Assembly (NCBI GenBank): GCA_029582155.1
Contig: CM055896.1
Location: 26,565,184 to 26,629,183, forward strand
Direction of reading: 5' to 3'
DNA length: 64,000 nt
DNA from: Panopea generosa
Lineage: Eukaryota > Mollusca > Bivalvia > Adapedonta > Hiatellidae
Below, piece by piece: positions 1 to 26,548 of this stretch. Numbering within the stretch: the stretch's first letter is position 1; each line of letters opens with the position of its first letter. Under the pieces are notes generated by a model that did not search any database, was not told the DNA's origin, and saw only the letters and a list, made by a program, of their open reading frames with translations. The position numbers and the translations under genes are program-made.

Positions 1-3000
1 TGACACAGTCTGGTCTGATCATAATATCACAGAGTGGTTACCACAATGGTACAGTGTGGTCTAGACACAATGACACAGTCTGGTCTGATCATAATATCAG
101 AGTAGTCACAATGTTGCAGTGTGGTCTAGTCACAATGACACAGTCTGGTCTGATCATAATATCACAGAGTGGTCACCACAATGATGCAGTGTGGTCTAGT
201 CACAATGATGCAGTCTGGTCTGATCATAATATCACAGAGTGGTCACCACAATGGTGCAGTGTAGTCTAGTCATAACGCCACAGTCTGGTCTGATCATAAT
301 ATCATAGTGGTCACCACAATGGTGCAGTGTGGTCTAGTCACAATGCCACAGTCTGGTCTGATCATGATATCATAGAGTGGTCACTACAATGGTGCGGTGT
401 GGTCTAGTCAAAATGCCGCAGTCTGGTCTGATCATAATATCACAGAGTGGTCACAATGGTGCATAGTGGTCTAGTCACAATGACACAGTCTGGTCTGATC
501 ATAATATCACAGAGTGGTCATCACAATGGTGCAGTGTGTTCTTGTTACAATGTCACAGTCTGGTCTGATCATAATATCACAGAGTGGTCACCACAATGAT
601 GCAGTGTGGTCTAGTCACAATGACACAGTCTGGTCTGATCATAATATCACAGATTTGTCACCACAATGATGCAGTGTGGTCTAGTCACAATGACACAGTC
701 TGGTCTGATCATAATATCACAGAGTGGTCATCACAATGATGCAGTGTGGTCTAGTCACAATGACACAGTCTGGTGTGATCATAATATCACAGATTGGTCA
801 CCACAATGATGCAGTGTGGTCTAGTCACAATGACACAGTCTGGTCTGATCATAATATCACAGAGTGGTCACAATTGATGCAGTGTGGTCTAGTCACAATG
901 CCACAGTCTGGTCTGATCATAATATCACAGAGTGGTCACCACAATGGTGCATAGTGGTCTAGTCACAATGACACAGTCTGGTATGATCATAATATCACAG
1001 AGTGGTCACCACAATGATGCAGTGTGGTCTAGTCACAATGACACAGTCTGGTCTGATCATAATATCACAGAGTGGTCACCACAATTGTGCAGTGTGGTCT
1101 AGTCACAATGACACAGTCTGGTCTGATCATAATATCACAGAGTGGTTACCACAATGGTACAGTGTGGTCTAGACACAATGACACAGTCTGGTCTGATCAT
1201 AATATCAGAGTGGTCACAATGTTGCAGTGTGGTCTAGTCACAATGACACAGTCTGGTCTGATCATAATATCACAGAGTGGTCACCACAATGATGCAGTGT
1301 GGTCTAGTCACAATGACACAGTCTGGTCTGATCATAATATCATAGATTTGTCACCACAATGATGCAGTGTGGTCTAGTCACAATGACACAGTCTGGTCTG
1401 ATCATAATATCACAGAGTGGTCATCACAATGATGCAGTGTGGTCTAGTCACAATGACACAGTCTGGTCTGATCATAATATAACAGAGTGGTCACCACAAT
1501 GGTGCATAGTGGTCTAGTCACAATGACACAGTCTGGTCTGATCATAATATCACAGAGTGGTCACCACAATGGTGCAGTGTGGTCTAGTCACAATGACACA
1601 GTCTGGTCTAATCATAATATCACAGAGTGGTTACCACAATGGTACAGTGTGGTCTAGTCACAATGACACAGTCTGGTCTGATCATAATATCACAGAGTGG
1701 TCACCACAATGGTGCAGTGTGGTCTAGTCACAATGACACAGTCTGGTCTAATCATAATATCACAGAGTGGTTACCACAATGGTACAGTGTGGTCTAGTCA
1801 CAATGACACAGTCTGGTATGATCATAATATCACAGAGTGGTCACCACAATGATGCAGTGTGGTGTAGTCACAATGACACAGTCTGGTCTGATCATAATAT
1901 CACAGAGTGGTCACCACAATGGTGCAGTGTGGTCTAGTCACAATGACACAGTCTGGTCTAATCATAATATCACAGAGTGGTTACCACAATGGTACAGTGT
2001 GGTCTAGTCACAATGACACAGTCTGGTCTGATCATAATATCAGAGTGTTCACAATTGTGCGGTGTGGTCTAGTCACAATGACACAGTCTGGTCTGATCAT
2101 AATATCACAGAGTGGTCACCACAATGATGCAGTGTGGTCTAGTCACAATGATGCAGTCTGGTCTGATCATAATATCACAGAGTGGTCACCACAATGGTGC
2201 AGTGTGGTCTAGTCATAACGCCACAGTCTGGTCTGATCATAATATCACAGAGTGGTCACCACAATGGTGCAGTGTGGTCTAGTCACAATGACACAGTCTG
2301 GTCTGATCATAATATCATAGAGTGGTCACTACAATGGTGCAGTGTGGGCTAGTTACAATGACACAGTCAGGTCTGAACATAATATCACAGAATAGTCACT
2401 ACAATGGTGCAGTGTGGTCTAGTCACAATGATGCAGTCTGGTCTGATCATAATATCACAGAGTGGTCACCACAATGGTGCAGTGTGGTCTAGTCACAATG
2501 ACACAGTCTGGTCTGATCATAATATCACAGAGTGGTTACCACAATGGTACAGTGTGGTCTAGTCACAATGACACAGTCTGATCTGATCATAATATCAGAG
2601 TGGTCACAATGGTGCGGTGTGGTCTAGTCACAATGACACAGTCTGGTCTGATCATAATATCACAGAGTGGTCACCACAATGATGCAGTGTGGTCTAGTCA
2701 CAATGACACAGTCAGGTCTGAACATAATATCACAGAATAGTCACTACAATGGTGCAGTGTGGTCTAGTCATAACGCCACAGTCTGGTCTGATCATAATAT
2801 CAGAGTGGTCATCACAATGGTGCAGTGTGGTCTAGTCACAATGCCACAGTCTGGTCTGATCATGATATCATAGAGTGGTCACTTCAATGGTGCAGTGTGG
2901 TCTAGTCATAACGCCACAGTCTGGTCTGATCATAATATCAGAGTGGTCACCACACTTGTGCAGTGTGGTCTAGTCACAATGATGCAGTCTGGTCTGATCA

Positions 3001-6000
3001 TAATATCACAGAGTGGTCACCACAATAGTGCAGTGTGGTCTAGTCATAACGCCACAGTCTGGTCTGATCATGATATCATAGAGTGGTCACTACAATGGTG
3101 CAGTGTGGTCTAGTCATAACGCCACAGTCTGGTCTGATCATAATATCAGAGTGGTCACCACAATGGTGCAGTGTGGTCTAGTCACAATGACACAGTCAGG
3201 TCTGAACATAATATCACATAATAGTCACTACAAAGGTGCAGTGTGGTCTAGTCACAATGACACAGTCTGGTCTGATCATAATATCAGAGTGGTCACAATG
3301 GTGCGGTGTGGTCTAGTCACAATGACACAGTCTGGTCTGATCATAATATCACAGAGTGGTCACCACAATGATGCAGTGTGGTCTAGTCACAATGATGCAG
3401 TCTGGTCTGATCATAATATCACAGAGTGGTCACCACAATGGTGCAGTGTGGTTTAGTCATAACGCCACAGTCTGGTCTGATCATGATATCATAGAGTGGT
3501 CACTACAATGGTGCAGTGTGGTCTAGTCACAATGTCACAGTCTGGTTTGATCATAATATCAAAAAGTGGTCACCACAATGGTGTAGTGTGGTAGTCACAA
3601 TAACACAGTCTGGTCTAATCATAATATCACAGAGTGGTCACCACAATGGTGCAGTGTGGTCTAGTCACAATGACACAGTCAGGTCTGAACATAATATCAC
3701 AGAGTGGTCACCACAATAGTGCAGTGTGGTCTAGTCACAATGACACAGTCAGGTCTGAACATAATATCACAGAGTGGTCACCACAATGGTGCAGTGTGGT
3801 CTAGTCACAATGACACAGTCAGGTCTGAACATAATATCACAGAATAGTCACTGCAATGGTAAAGTGTGGTCTAGTTACAATGCCACAGTCGGGTCTGATC
3901 ATAATATCACAGAGTGGTCACCACAATGATGCAGTGTGGTCTAGTCACAATGACACAGTCTGGTGTGATCATAATATCACAGATTGGTCACCACAATGAT
4001 GCAGTGTGGTCTAGTCACAATGACACAGTCTGGTCTGATCATAATATCACAGAGTGGTCACAATTGATGCAGTGTGGTCTAGTCACAATGCCACAGTCTG
4101 GTCTGATCATAATATCACAGAGTGGTCACCACAATGGTGCAGTGTGGTCTAGTCACAATGACACAGTCTGGTATAATCATAATATCACAGAGTGGTCACC
4201 ACAATGATGCAGTGTGGTCTAGTCACAATGACACAGTCTGGTCTGATCATAATATCACAGAGTGGTCACCACAATTGTGCAGTGTGGTCTAGTCACAATG
4301 ACACAGTCTGGTCTGATCATAATATCACAGAGTGGTTACCACAATGGTACAGTGTGGTCTAGACACAATGACACAGTCTGGTATGATCATAATATCAGAG
4401 TGGTCACAATGTTGCAGTGTGGTCTAGTCACAATGACACAGTCTGGTCTGATCATAATATCACAGAGTGGTCACCACAATGATGCAGTGTGGTCTAGTCA
4501 CAATGATGCAGTCTGGTCTGATCATAATATCACAGAGTGGTCACCACAATGGTGCAGTGTAGTCTAGTCATAACGCCACAGTCTGGTCTGATCATAATAT
4601 CATAGTGGTCACCACAATGGTGCAGTGTGGTCTAGTCACAATGCCACAGTCTGGTCTGATCATGATATCATAGAGTGGTCACTACAATGGTGCGGTGTGG
4701 TCTAGTCAAAATGCCGCAGTCTGGTCTGATCATAATATCACAGAGTGGTCACAATGGTGCATAGTGGTCTAGTCACAATGACACAGTCTGGTCTGATCAT
4801 AATATCACAGAGTGGTCATCACAATGGTGCAGTGTGTTCTTGTTACAATGTCACAGTCTGGTCTGATCATAATATCACAGAGTGGTCACCACAATGATGC
4901 AGTGTGGTCTAGTCACAATGACACAGTCTGGTCTGATCATAATATCACAGATTTGTCACCACAATGATGCAGTGTGGTCTAGTCACAATGACACAGTCTG
5001 GTCTGATCATAATATCACAGAGTGGTCATCACAATGATGCAGTGTGGTCTAGTCACAATGACACAGTCTGGTGTGATCATAATATCACAGATTGGTCACC
5101 ACAATGATGCAGTGTGGTCTAGTCACAATGACACAGTCTGGTCTGATCATAATATCACAGAGTGGTCACAATTGATGCAGTGTGGTCTAGTCACAATGCC
5201 ACAGTCTGGTCTGATCATAATATCACAGAGTGGTCACCACAATGGTGCATAGTGGTCTAGTCACAATGACACAGTCTGGTATGATCATAATATCACAGAG
5301 TGGTCACCACAATGATGCAGTGTGGTCTAGTCACAATGACACAGTCTGGTCTGATCATAATATCACAGAGTGGTCACCACAATTGTGCAGTGTGGTCTAG
5401 TCACAATGACACAGTCTGGTCTGATCATAATATCACAGAGTGGTTACCACAATGGTACAGTGTGGTCTAGACACAATGACACAGTCTGGTCTGATCATAA
5501 TATCAGAGTGGTCACAATGTTGCAGTGTGGTCTAGTCACAATGACACAGTCTGGTCTGATCATAATATCACAGAGTGGTCACCACAATGATGCAGTGTGG
5601 TCTAGTCACAATGACACAGTCTGGTCTGATCATAATATCATAGATTTGTCACCACAATGATGCAGTGTGGTCTAGTCACAATGACACAGTCTGGTCTGAT
5701 CATAATATCACAGAGTGGTCATCACAATGATGCAGTGTGGTCTAGTCACAATGACACAGTCTGGTCTGATCATAATATAACAGAGTGGTCACCACAATGG
5801 TGCATAGTGGTCTAGTCACAATGACACAGTCTGGTCTGATCATAATATCACAGAGTGGTCACCACAATGGTGCAGTGTGGTCTAGTCACAATGACACAGT
5901 CTGGTCTAATCATAATATCACAGAGTGGTTACCACAATGGTACAGTGTGGTCTAGTCACAATGACACAGTCTGGTCTGATCATAATATCACAGAGTGGTC

Positions 6001-8211
6001 ACCACAATGGTGCAGTGTGGTCTAGTCACAATGACACAGTCTGGTCTAATCATAATATCACAGAGTGGTTACCACAATGGTACAGTGTGGTCTAGTCACA
6101 ATGACACAGTCTGGTATGATCATAATATCACAGAGTGGTCACCACAATGATGCAGTGTGGTGTAGTCACAATGACACAGTCTGGTCTGATCATAATATCA
6201 CAGAGTGGTCACCACAATGGTGCAGTGTGGTCTAGTCACAATGACACAGTCTGGTCTAATCATAATATCACAGAGTGGTTACCACAATGGTACAGTGTGG
6301 TCTAGTCACAATGACACAGTCTGGTCTGATCATAATATCAGAGTGTTCACAATTGTGCGGTGTGGTCTAGTCACAATGACACAGTCTGGTCTGATCATAA
6401 TATCACAGAGTGGTCACCACAATGATGCAGTGTGGTCTAGTCACAATGATGCAGTCTGGTCTGATCATAATATCACAGAGTGGTCACCACAATGGTGCAG
6501 TGTGGTCTAGTCATAACGCCACAGTCTGGTCTGATCATAATATCACAGAGTGGTCACCACAATGGTGCAGTGTGGTCTAGTCACAATGACACAGTCTGGT
6601 CTGATCATAATATCATAGAGTGGTCACTACAATGGTGCAGTGTGGGCTAGTTACAATGACACAGTCAGGTCTGAACATAATATCACAGAATAGTCACTAC
6701 AATGGTGCAGTGTGGTCTAGTCACAATGATGCAGTCTGGTCTGATCATAATATCACAGAGTGGTCACCACAATGGTGCAGTGTGGTCTAGTCACAATGAC
6801 ACAGTCTGGTCTGATCATAATATCACAGAGTGGTTACCACAATGGTACAGTGTGGTCTAGTCACAATGACACAGTCTGATCTGATCATAATATCAGAGTG
6901 GTCACAATGGTGCGGTGTGGTCTAGTCACAATGACACAGTCTGGTCTGATCATAATATCACAGAGTGGTCACCACAATGATGCAGTGTGGTCTAGTCACA
7001 ATGACACAGTCAGGTCTGAACATAATATCACAGAATAGTCACTACAATGGTGCAGTGTGGTCTAGTCATAACGCCACAGTCTGGTCTGATCATAATATCA
7101 GAGTGGTCATCACAATGGTGCAGTGTGGTCTAGTCACAATGCCACAGTCTGGTCTGATCATGATATCATAGAGTGGTCACTTCAATGGTGCAGTGTGGTC
7201 TAGTCATAACGCCACAGTCTGGTCTGATCATAATATCAGAGTGGTCACCACACTTGTGCAGTGTGGTCTAGTCACAATGATGCAGTCTGGTCTGATCATA
7301 ATATCACAGAGTGGTCACCACAATAGTGCAGTGTGGTCTAGTCATAACGCCACAGTCTGGTCTGATCATGATATCATAGAGTGGTCACTACAATGGTGCA
7401 GTGTGGTCTAGTCATAACGCCACAGTCTGGTCTGATCATAATATCAGAGTGGTCACCACAATGGTGCAGTGTGGTCTAGTCACAATGACACAGTCAGGTC
7501 TGAACATAATATCACATAATAGTCACTACAAAGGTGCAGTGTGGTCTAGTCACAATGACACAGTCTGGTCTGATCATAATATCAGAGTGGTCACAATGGT
7601 GCGGTGTGGTCTAGTCACAATGACACAGTCTGGTCTGATCATAATATCACAGAGTGGTCACCACAATGATGCAGTGTGGTCTAGTCACAATGATGCAGTC
7701 TGGTCTGATCATAATATCACAGAGTGGTCACCACAATGGTGCAGTGTGGTTTAGTCATAACGCCACAGTCTGGTCTGATCATGATATCATAGAGTGGTCA
7801 CTACAATGGTGCAGTGTGGTCTAGTCACAATGTCACAGTCTGGTTTGATCATAATATCAAAAAGTGGTCACCACAATGGTGTAGTGTGGTAGTCACAATA
7901 ACACAGTCTGGTCTAATCATAATATCACAGAGTGGTCACCACAATGGTGCAGTGTGGTCTAGTCACAATGACACAGTCAGGTCTGAACATAATATCACAG
8001 AGTGGTCACCACAATAGTGCAGTGTGGTCTAGTCACAATGACACAGTCAGGTCTGAACATAATATCACAGAGTGGTCACCACAATGGTGCAGTGTGGTCT
8101 AGTCACAATGACACAGTCAGGTCTGAACATAATATCACAGAATAGTCACTGCAATGGTAAAGTGTGGTCTAGTTACAATGCCACAGTCGGGTCTGATCAT
8201 AATATCACAGT
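1..8211. repeat. 70-bp minisatellite array (about 117 units)
   Basis: Head-to-tail units of about 70 bp, with some 66-bp deletion variants, run from the window edge to 8211 and stop abruptly before unique sequence at 8212. Every unit carries recognisable blocks such as GTCTAGTCACAATGACACAG and TCTGATCATAATATCA. Many short plus-strand reading frames are open across it, but they are only the repeat read in different phases, with no domain. It lies about 210 bp beyond the donor of the last visible amylase exon on that gene's 3' side, so it is either in the next intron or in the 3' flank. The array continues off the left edge. Confidence 0.97.
4299..8210. repeat. Second copy of a 4298-bp higher-order duplication within the 70-bp array
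   Basis: Positions 1-3912 recur at 4299-8210 with a constant offset of 4298 bp. The same unit variants, deletions and point changes appear in the same order. In the first 120 bases I see two differences (near positions 84 and 112); elsewhere the copies look nearly identical. A second offset of 3190 bp relates 724-1362 to 3914-4567, so duplications are nested. This indicates very recent block duplication by unequal exchange, or an assembly duplication. Confidence 0.88.
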
Positions 8212-8420
8212 AATTTCTACGAGGTATTTTATCTATTCATGATATCGGCAATTAAAAACATAGATTTGTTGTTCACGAATCGTATTGTACTGTATTTCAT
8301 GATGTTTAAAGCATATATATAGATCTACGTTTTTGAAAATATGCATCATTAAAAATGAATATGTTACACTTTATTCATAATATCGAAAACTAGCCATTAG
8401 TCAATTGTATTATATCTTAC

Positions 8421-21138
<12,718 letters not shown>

Positions 21139-21545
21139 ATGATGTTTAATGAGCAACACGTAGAACATGGTTTATATGCTAGTACCAATTTTGTCGGATG
21201 CTCCAGTACTAGTGTATCGCTGGATGTAAACCAAACATTTAGTAAATGGTTTAACCAAAAGGGAAGGAACAGAGTGCATTTAAATATCTTTTCCCAAAAC
21301 TTGATAAAATTTAACTTGTTTTATCTCAGCAAAATAATATTGATATACTCTGTTTATGTGAAACATTTTTGAATGATGCTTTCTCTGACAATGATCACAA
21401 AAAAAGATAATTTAAACTATTTCGAAAGGATAGAAAAACGTATTGGTGGTGGACTTCTCATTTATGTCCGAGATGATTTACCTTGTACTCAAAGAACTGA
21501 CATTGAAACAGATTCAATTGAAATTAAACAACCAACTGTAGCAAA
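21139..21545 (+). pseudogene. LINE endonuclease-domain fragment (CR1/L2-like), decayed
   Basis: Translation in shifting plus frames gives NRVHLNI, then IDILCLCETFLNDAFSDND across a frameshift near 21330-21390, then GGGLLIYVRDDLPCTQRTD. These are the early landmarks of the apurinic-type endonuclease domain of CR1/L2-like non-LTR retrotransposons. Homology ends near 21545. The matching downstream part of such an element occurs at 26.5 kb on the same strand, but I cannot tell whether it was one insertion. It is non-functional. Confidence 0.75.
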
Positions 21546-21765
21546 ATGCCCAAAGGTCCACAACTCACTAGGGCAGAATATAACTATACTCAAAATAAAA
21601 TTTACAATTTTATTAATACATAAATAAAATTATGAATATACAATTATACAATATATACAAATTAACAATAATTACTCAACATGAAAAAAATACGATTACC
21701 GGTCTAATAATGTTCAAAGCTGTAATTACACATTAAGCTTTAGTCTAATTGATGTTGCGATACAA

Positions 21766-22012
21766 ACTGTTACTCACTAGCTATTACTGACGTCGCGATA
21801 CAAACTGCTACTCACTTGTATATAACTGATGTCGCGATACAAACTGCTACGCACTAGGATATTACTGACGTCGCGGTACAAACTGCTACTCACTAGTATA
21901 TTACTGATGTCGCGATACAAACTGCTACGCACTAGGATATTACTGACGTCGCGGTACAAACTGCTACTCACTAGTATATTACTGATGTCGTAATGCAAAC
22001 TGCTCTGCAACG
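21766..22012. repeat. 39-bp minisatellite (about 6 units)
   Basis: Units of 39 bp contain GTCGCGATACAAACTGCTAC and ACTAGTATATTACTGA. Two variants (ending CTCACTAGTATATT and GCACTAGGATATT) alternate, so the effective period is 78 bp. Confidence 0.9.
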
Positions 22013-24454
22013 TGAATGAATGACTACTGTTTTACAATAAGTATATACTGTACTTTTTCAACACTACGTCCGCGTCCAGATGCGTTGGTGTGTCTCCAAT
22101 AGTCCCTTATGGCGACGAATGTATAAACAGGGTTCATTTCCCAAATTCTGTGAAGTACTGAGCTACAATTATAGTAAAGCCTTACGTCGCCTTATGCCGA
22201 CTCCAATCTGACGTCAGGAATGTCAAGTCGTCATATGACGATTATATGGGTTGCACGTCCTATGACGGTATTACAACCGGCTGACTCCTGTTACGTCGAT
22301 AACTATGGAGGGTATTATCTGCCATAATTCAGATTGCTTAATTACATATTTCAACTTACTTATCGCCAATTCACATTGCCCAAGAGGCAATTTCACATTC
22401 TATGTGCGTAAATTACATGTTACAGGTGGTAAATTACAAATTACATCCACATAAATGCTAACTGCTTGCTTTTACATATGCCAATTTGTGTTAATTGCAT
22501 ATTGTTTTTCCAAAGAAAATGTATAATGTGAATAAAGCGATCTTTTTATTTTGTTCTCGATGGTTATTTTTGGAATTCTGTATATTATAACCTACAGAGC
22601 CACCTAGCGTCTTAATTTGTCTAATTTCAACATTATGACGTCAAGCGGCGCCGTCGTTTTTATTCAACAAAACAAACTACTGCTCCCTTTAAAAGTAGCG
22701 TACATTATCGGCTTATGTGAAACTGACCTTCAAGAAAATAAAGTTTTTTATGTAAGCATTACAGAAACACATGAACCTTTTGTAATGAATTAAAATAAAT
22801 GTTGCTAATAGGTAGGTCTCTCTCCATAAAACCAAAGGTCACAATATAGAACAACTATAGAGCGGCTCAATAGCGGATTCAGGACGAACAGAACATCCGG
22901 CCCACGCCCCTAAACTATAGCAAGTATAGTTAATTTATTGAAAATTGGTGCTAGTACATAGCACGCTCCTTCAATTGAATATTCTCTGTCTTATCAATCG
23001 TCCAGAAAAGTTCAGCATGTGGCGTCTCATATATCAAAATGCTCCAAACCCCGCTCCTAGTAACGATATTGACAGCTCTAAGAGACATGGCGTAACGAAT
23101 GTAGAAAGTAAAAGTACTAAAATTGGTTTCAATACCACCCACCCCCAAGACAAAACAATTTTACCCCTATGGATATAGCCTCATTTCAAAGAAATAATTA
23201 TGGTGGGTTTTACATAATCATACCCAACTTTCAGTTTCATCCACTATAGAAAAGCCGATATATTTTTTATATAGAACAAAGAAGGACCAATTTACTTTAT
23301 AACTAATATCTCAAATAAGAATGTCAACATCCTTTAACAACAAACGAAGTATTGAAGCTTAAACCCTCCCCGATTTTATGATCTTTTTTTCATAATTTAC
23401 AAATAAAAACATTTTGGTCCTTTTTGCAGTTAACGTAAGTCACCTGTATTCCATATATGTTCTATATAAAAAAGGTTAAAAATCAATGAAACATTTTTTT
23501 AATTACCTAAATAAACACATTTTTAAACAAAATTTGCTTTCACAACAAGTGGATTAAAACAGTAAAATGTCTCATCTTTCTGAATATATATTTTTTTATG
23601 AAATATATATAAAATATTTTGGTCCTTTTTAACTTTTTTTAACAGTACCATGACATTTTTGTGCATGAAAATTGATATGTATTGATGTTATATAAACTTA
23701 TCAATTCCTACAGTTTAGTTTATTGGGGTCATAAAACTCTAGGGTCATAAACCAATAGGCTTATAAAAATAGGTTATATTTTAGAGATCATTGTGTTTTA
23801 AAGTTTTGATGGTTTTTATTTTTCAGTTTTAGTTTTTTTCACTATAATTTTAATTTTAAAATTACATAAATATGTAGTAAACATCTACGAAATTAAAAAA
23901 AAAATGTATTAGATCATAGTATGAAACTCTTTTTATTACTCGATAAATTAAAACATAAAAAGTATATATATTGTAACAGTTTTTATTAATTTGAATTACA
24001 AACAAATAAACGTGTTTGTTGTTGTTAACTGTCAAGTATTTATTAAAGCGAAGTAACTGTTTTGTTATCATTATGAAAACAAACCTAACCTTTTTTTGAC
24101 ACTTAGCACTTGTTTTTAACATTGTGTTTAATTACCACCTTTGTCGGGTGACTATGTATAGTGTCTAATTTGTTAATTGGCATTTTGCAGGTGTTCTTTT
24201 AGACGACAATGCAGAATAAACATATTGCTGTATAAACAAATATGTGGTACATGTTGTTGTTGTTGTTGAAACTTAGTACCTGTTTGTGACACTGTATGCT
24301 CAAAATGCCAAATTGATTTGGTACAATCGGCTGTGTATGAACCTAGATATCGAAGAGAAATAACTACGTTATTTTCCAGTATCGAGAAGCTATGGTACTT
24401 TAACATGTATTTCAGGGTTTCCAATTTTTATGCCGATTACACTTCATCAATCAT
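22013..24454. other. AT-rich intergenic or intronic sequence
   Basis: No supported gene. The segment near 22575 (CCACCTAGCGTCTTAATT) recurs with one change near 26269, so both may be fragments of the same dispersed repeat. A short block TTTGGTCCTTTTT occurs near 23415 and 23620. Confidence 0.5.
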
Positions 24455-25115
24455 TAACTAATTGGCCTATCGTAAATTATTCATTGATATGTGTGTATAA
24501 AAGTATAAATGAGTAGTAAATTTATAGTGGTTTAATATCTCATTAAACGTTTATTGTCTTTAATGAAAGGTCAAAATATCTATGTTATGTAATAATGTTA
24601 TTGCGTCTGTCTGCGTGTTCTTCCTGTATTATTTTCTAATCGAGTTTTTCTCTTTTGTCCTCTCTTTCTCTCTCACTCTCTCTCTTTATTCCTCCTCTGT
24701 CTATATCTCTTTCTCTCTTTCCCACTCAGTCTCTTTCTCTCAGACTATCTCTCTTTCTTTTTCTCTCTTTCCCACTCAGTCGCTTTCTCTCAGACTCTCT
24801 CTCTCTTTCTTTCTCCCATTCTTTTTCTCTCTTTCCCACTAATTGGCCTATCGTAAAGTATTCATTGATATGTGTGTATAAAAGTATTAATGAATAGTAA
24901 ATTTATAGTGGTTTAATATCTCATTAATCGTTTATTGTCTTTAATGAAAGGTCAAAATATCTGTTATGTAATAATGTATTGCGTCTGTCTGCGTGTTCTT
25001 TCTGTATTATGTTCTAATCGAGTCTTTCTCTTTTGTCCTCTCTCTCTCTATTCCTCCTCTGTCTATATCTCTTTCCCTCTCTCTTCCTCTCTTTCTCTCT
25101 CTTCTCTCTCAACAA
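24455..25115. repeat. Direct duplication of about 380 bp including a CT-rich microsatellite
   Basis: The segment starting AATTGGCCTATCGTAAA at about 24460 recurs at about 24840 (offset 380 bp) and stays collinear through GTCTGTCTGCGTGTTCTT. Both copies end in CTCTCT/TTTCTC-rich tracts of different lengths. The Ser/Leu-rich frames here are only the microsatellite translated. Confidence 0.85.
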
Positions 25116-25744
25116 TGTCACAGATAGTACGTATAAACCATGTTGAATAGAAAATTGATTATGTTATAAGTTCAGCAAAACTTAAACTAGAGTAATTCCT
25201 CTAATTTAAAATACCCCCGAGGCAGGGCAATAAAACTCGACCAATATCGATTTATTAATTAACAGGCTATGTATCACGCATCGCTGCGTTTTAAAGACCG
25301 GCACTAAAAGATTATCAACACAGGATTACAAATAAGGAGCGTAACTTTAACGATACAAACATTTGAATAATGTCCCTTGATTTTTGATTAGGTACCGAAA
25401 GTTGGACATGATTAATATGAAAAAATATCATAGTATAGTTGTTTATTACATGATTATTTTTTTGTCATTGGGTCAAGTAAAAGGATTCCAAATACAGATA
25501 CGTGTGATCCAGTTTTTGCTCGACATGGTACAGTGACGGGTTACCTTGTAATTTGACTGATAGGGTTGTTTTGAATATACTCCTTGTTTACAAAATTGTT
25601 CTTTTCCTATATTTTGTATTTCATATCTTACAAACACAATACTGTCTCAAATTTTTATATGGTAAACGGATAGAATTGAAATGGTCCACAATAGCAACTC
25701 ATTTTTTTAAATTATTAATTTTACATCGATTGTGAAACAACTTT
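25116..25744. other. AT-rich sequence, nothing recognised
   Basis: No gene, array or transposon terminus was seen. Confidence 0.5.
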
Positions 25745-25910
25745 GACGAATCACGCTCGAGGTTTTTCTGGTTAGAACCAGTTAATTAAGCTGTGCGGAT
25801 AAAGTGTTTTGCTTAAGGACACATCACATAGCCGTGGTTGATATCGAACCCACGAACACCGATCTTAGATCTTATAATCTACCGCCGGACGACGCACTCC
25901 ACTTTAGTTC
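25745..25910 (-). mobile_element. Degenerate tRNA-derived SINE remnant
   Basis: On the minus strand CGTGGGTTCGATATC resembles an RNA polymerase III B box. It is followed by a body reading GGCTATGTGATGTGTCCTTA and AGCAAAACACTTTATCC. The same body recurs at 32535-32650, which supports a dispersed element rather than a chance match. Confidence 0.5.
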
Positions 25911-26548
25911 TTTATACTCTTGAAACAGCTACAAACTTACTTTGCAAACTAATCAAAACGACTGCTAAACAAACAAAAGTTATCATCAGAGATTTCCAAC
26001 AAGTGTATCAACTCAGATATTTGCATATTGAATGAGCATACTTTTATTGTGTACAAGTAGAAGAAATATTTTATAGCCGTCCTTTTAAAAAAGAAATTAA
26101 ATAACTGTTCACAGCTACCTAAATCTATTTTTGACCTTTATGTTACCAATTGGTGACGTCATTTGGGGAAACACATTTGATTTTGACAACATCAATCCGC
26201 TAACTCACATGTCTTCCTTTTATCTTTACCGTAGATAGCAGTCGTTTTTCAAAGTATCGGTGTTTTAGCCACCTAGCGACTTAATTCAGAAGTGTCAATA
26301 TTACTAACTTGTAAGTTCTAACTTTTAAATTCCAAGTTTCAAATTCTAAGTTTCAAATTATGACTGTCTCTTAATGTTTACATAATTTTATGAAATTAAG
26401 ATGATGAAATGAGTAACTTGCATATTTTATCTACACTTTCGAACAAAGGTGACTAGTATTGAATAATGAATAATTGAATACTCAATTAGTGATCCTATTT
26501 GCATTACCCGTAAGATAGTGAATTATGTAAAAGGTCCAATGCATAAAA
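25911..26548. other. AT-rich sequence, nothing recognised
   Basis: No supported gene. It contains the short dispersed block GCCACCTAGCGACTTAATT near 26269, also present near 22575. Confidence 0.5.

Noticed and set aside
1..8211. Possible CRISPR-like direct-repeat array
   Set aside because: There are no unique spacers between repeats, the whole 70-bp unit is repetitive, and the surrounding DNA is animal with introns and LINEs.
8212..8420. Candidate terminal amylase exons after AG at about 8244 or 8330
   Set aside because: Either would continue in phase 1 but gives no residues like an amylase C-terminus and no convincing acceptor tract.
24582..25150. Ser/Leu-rich plus frames that look like signal peptides
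   Set aside because: They are translations of CT-rich microsatellite in a 380-bp direct duplication.
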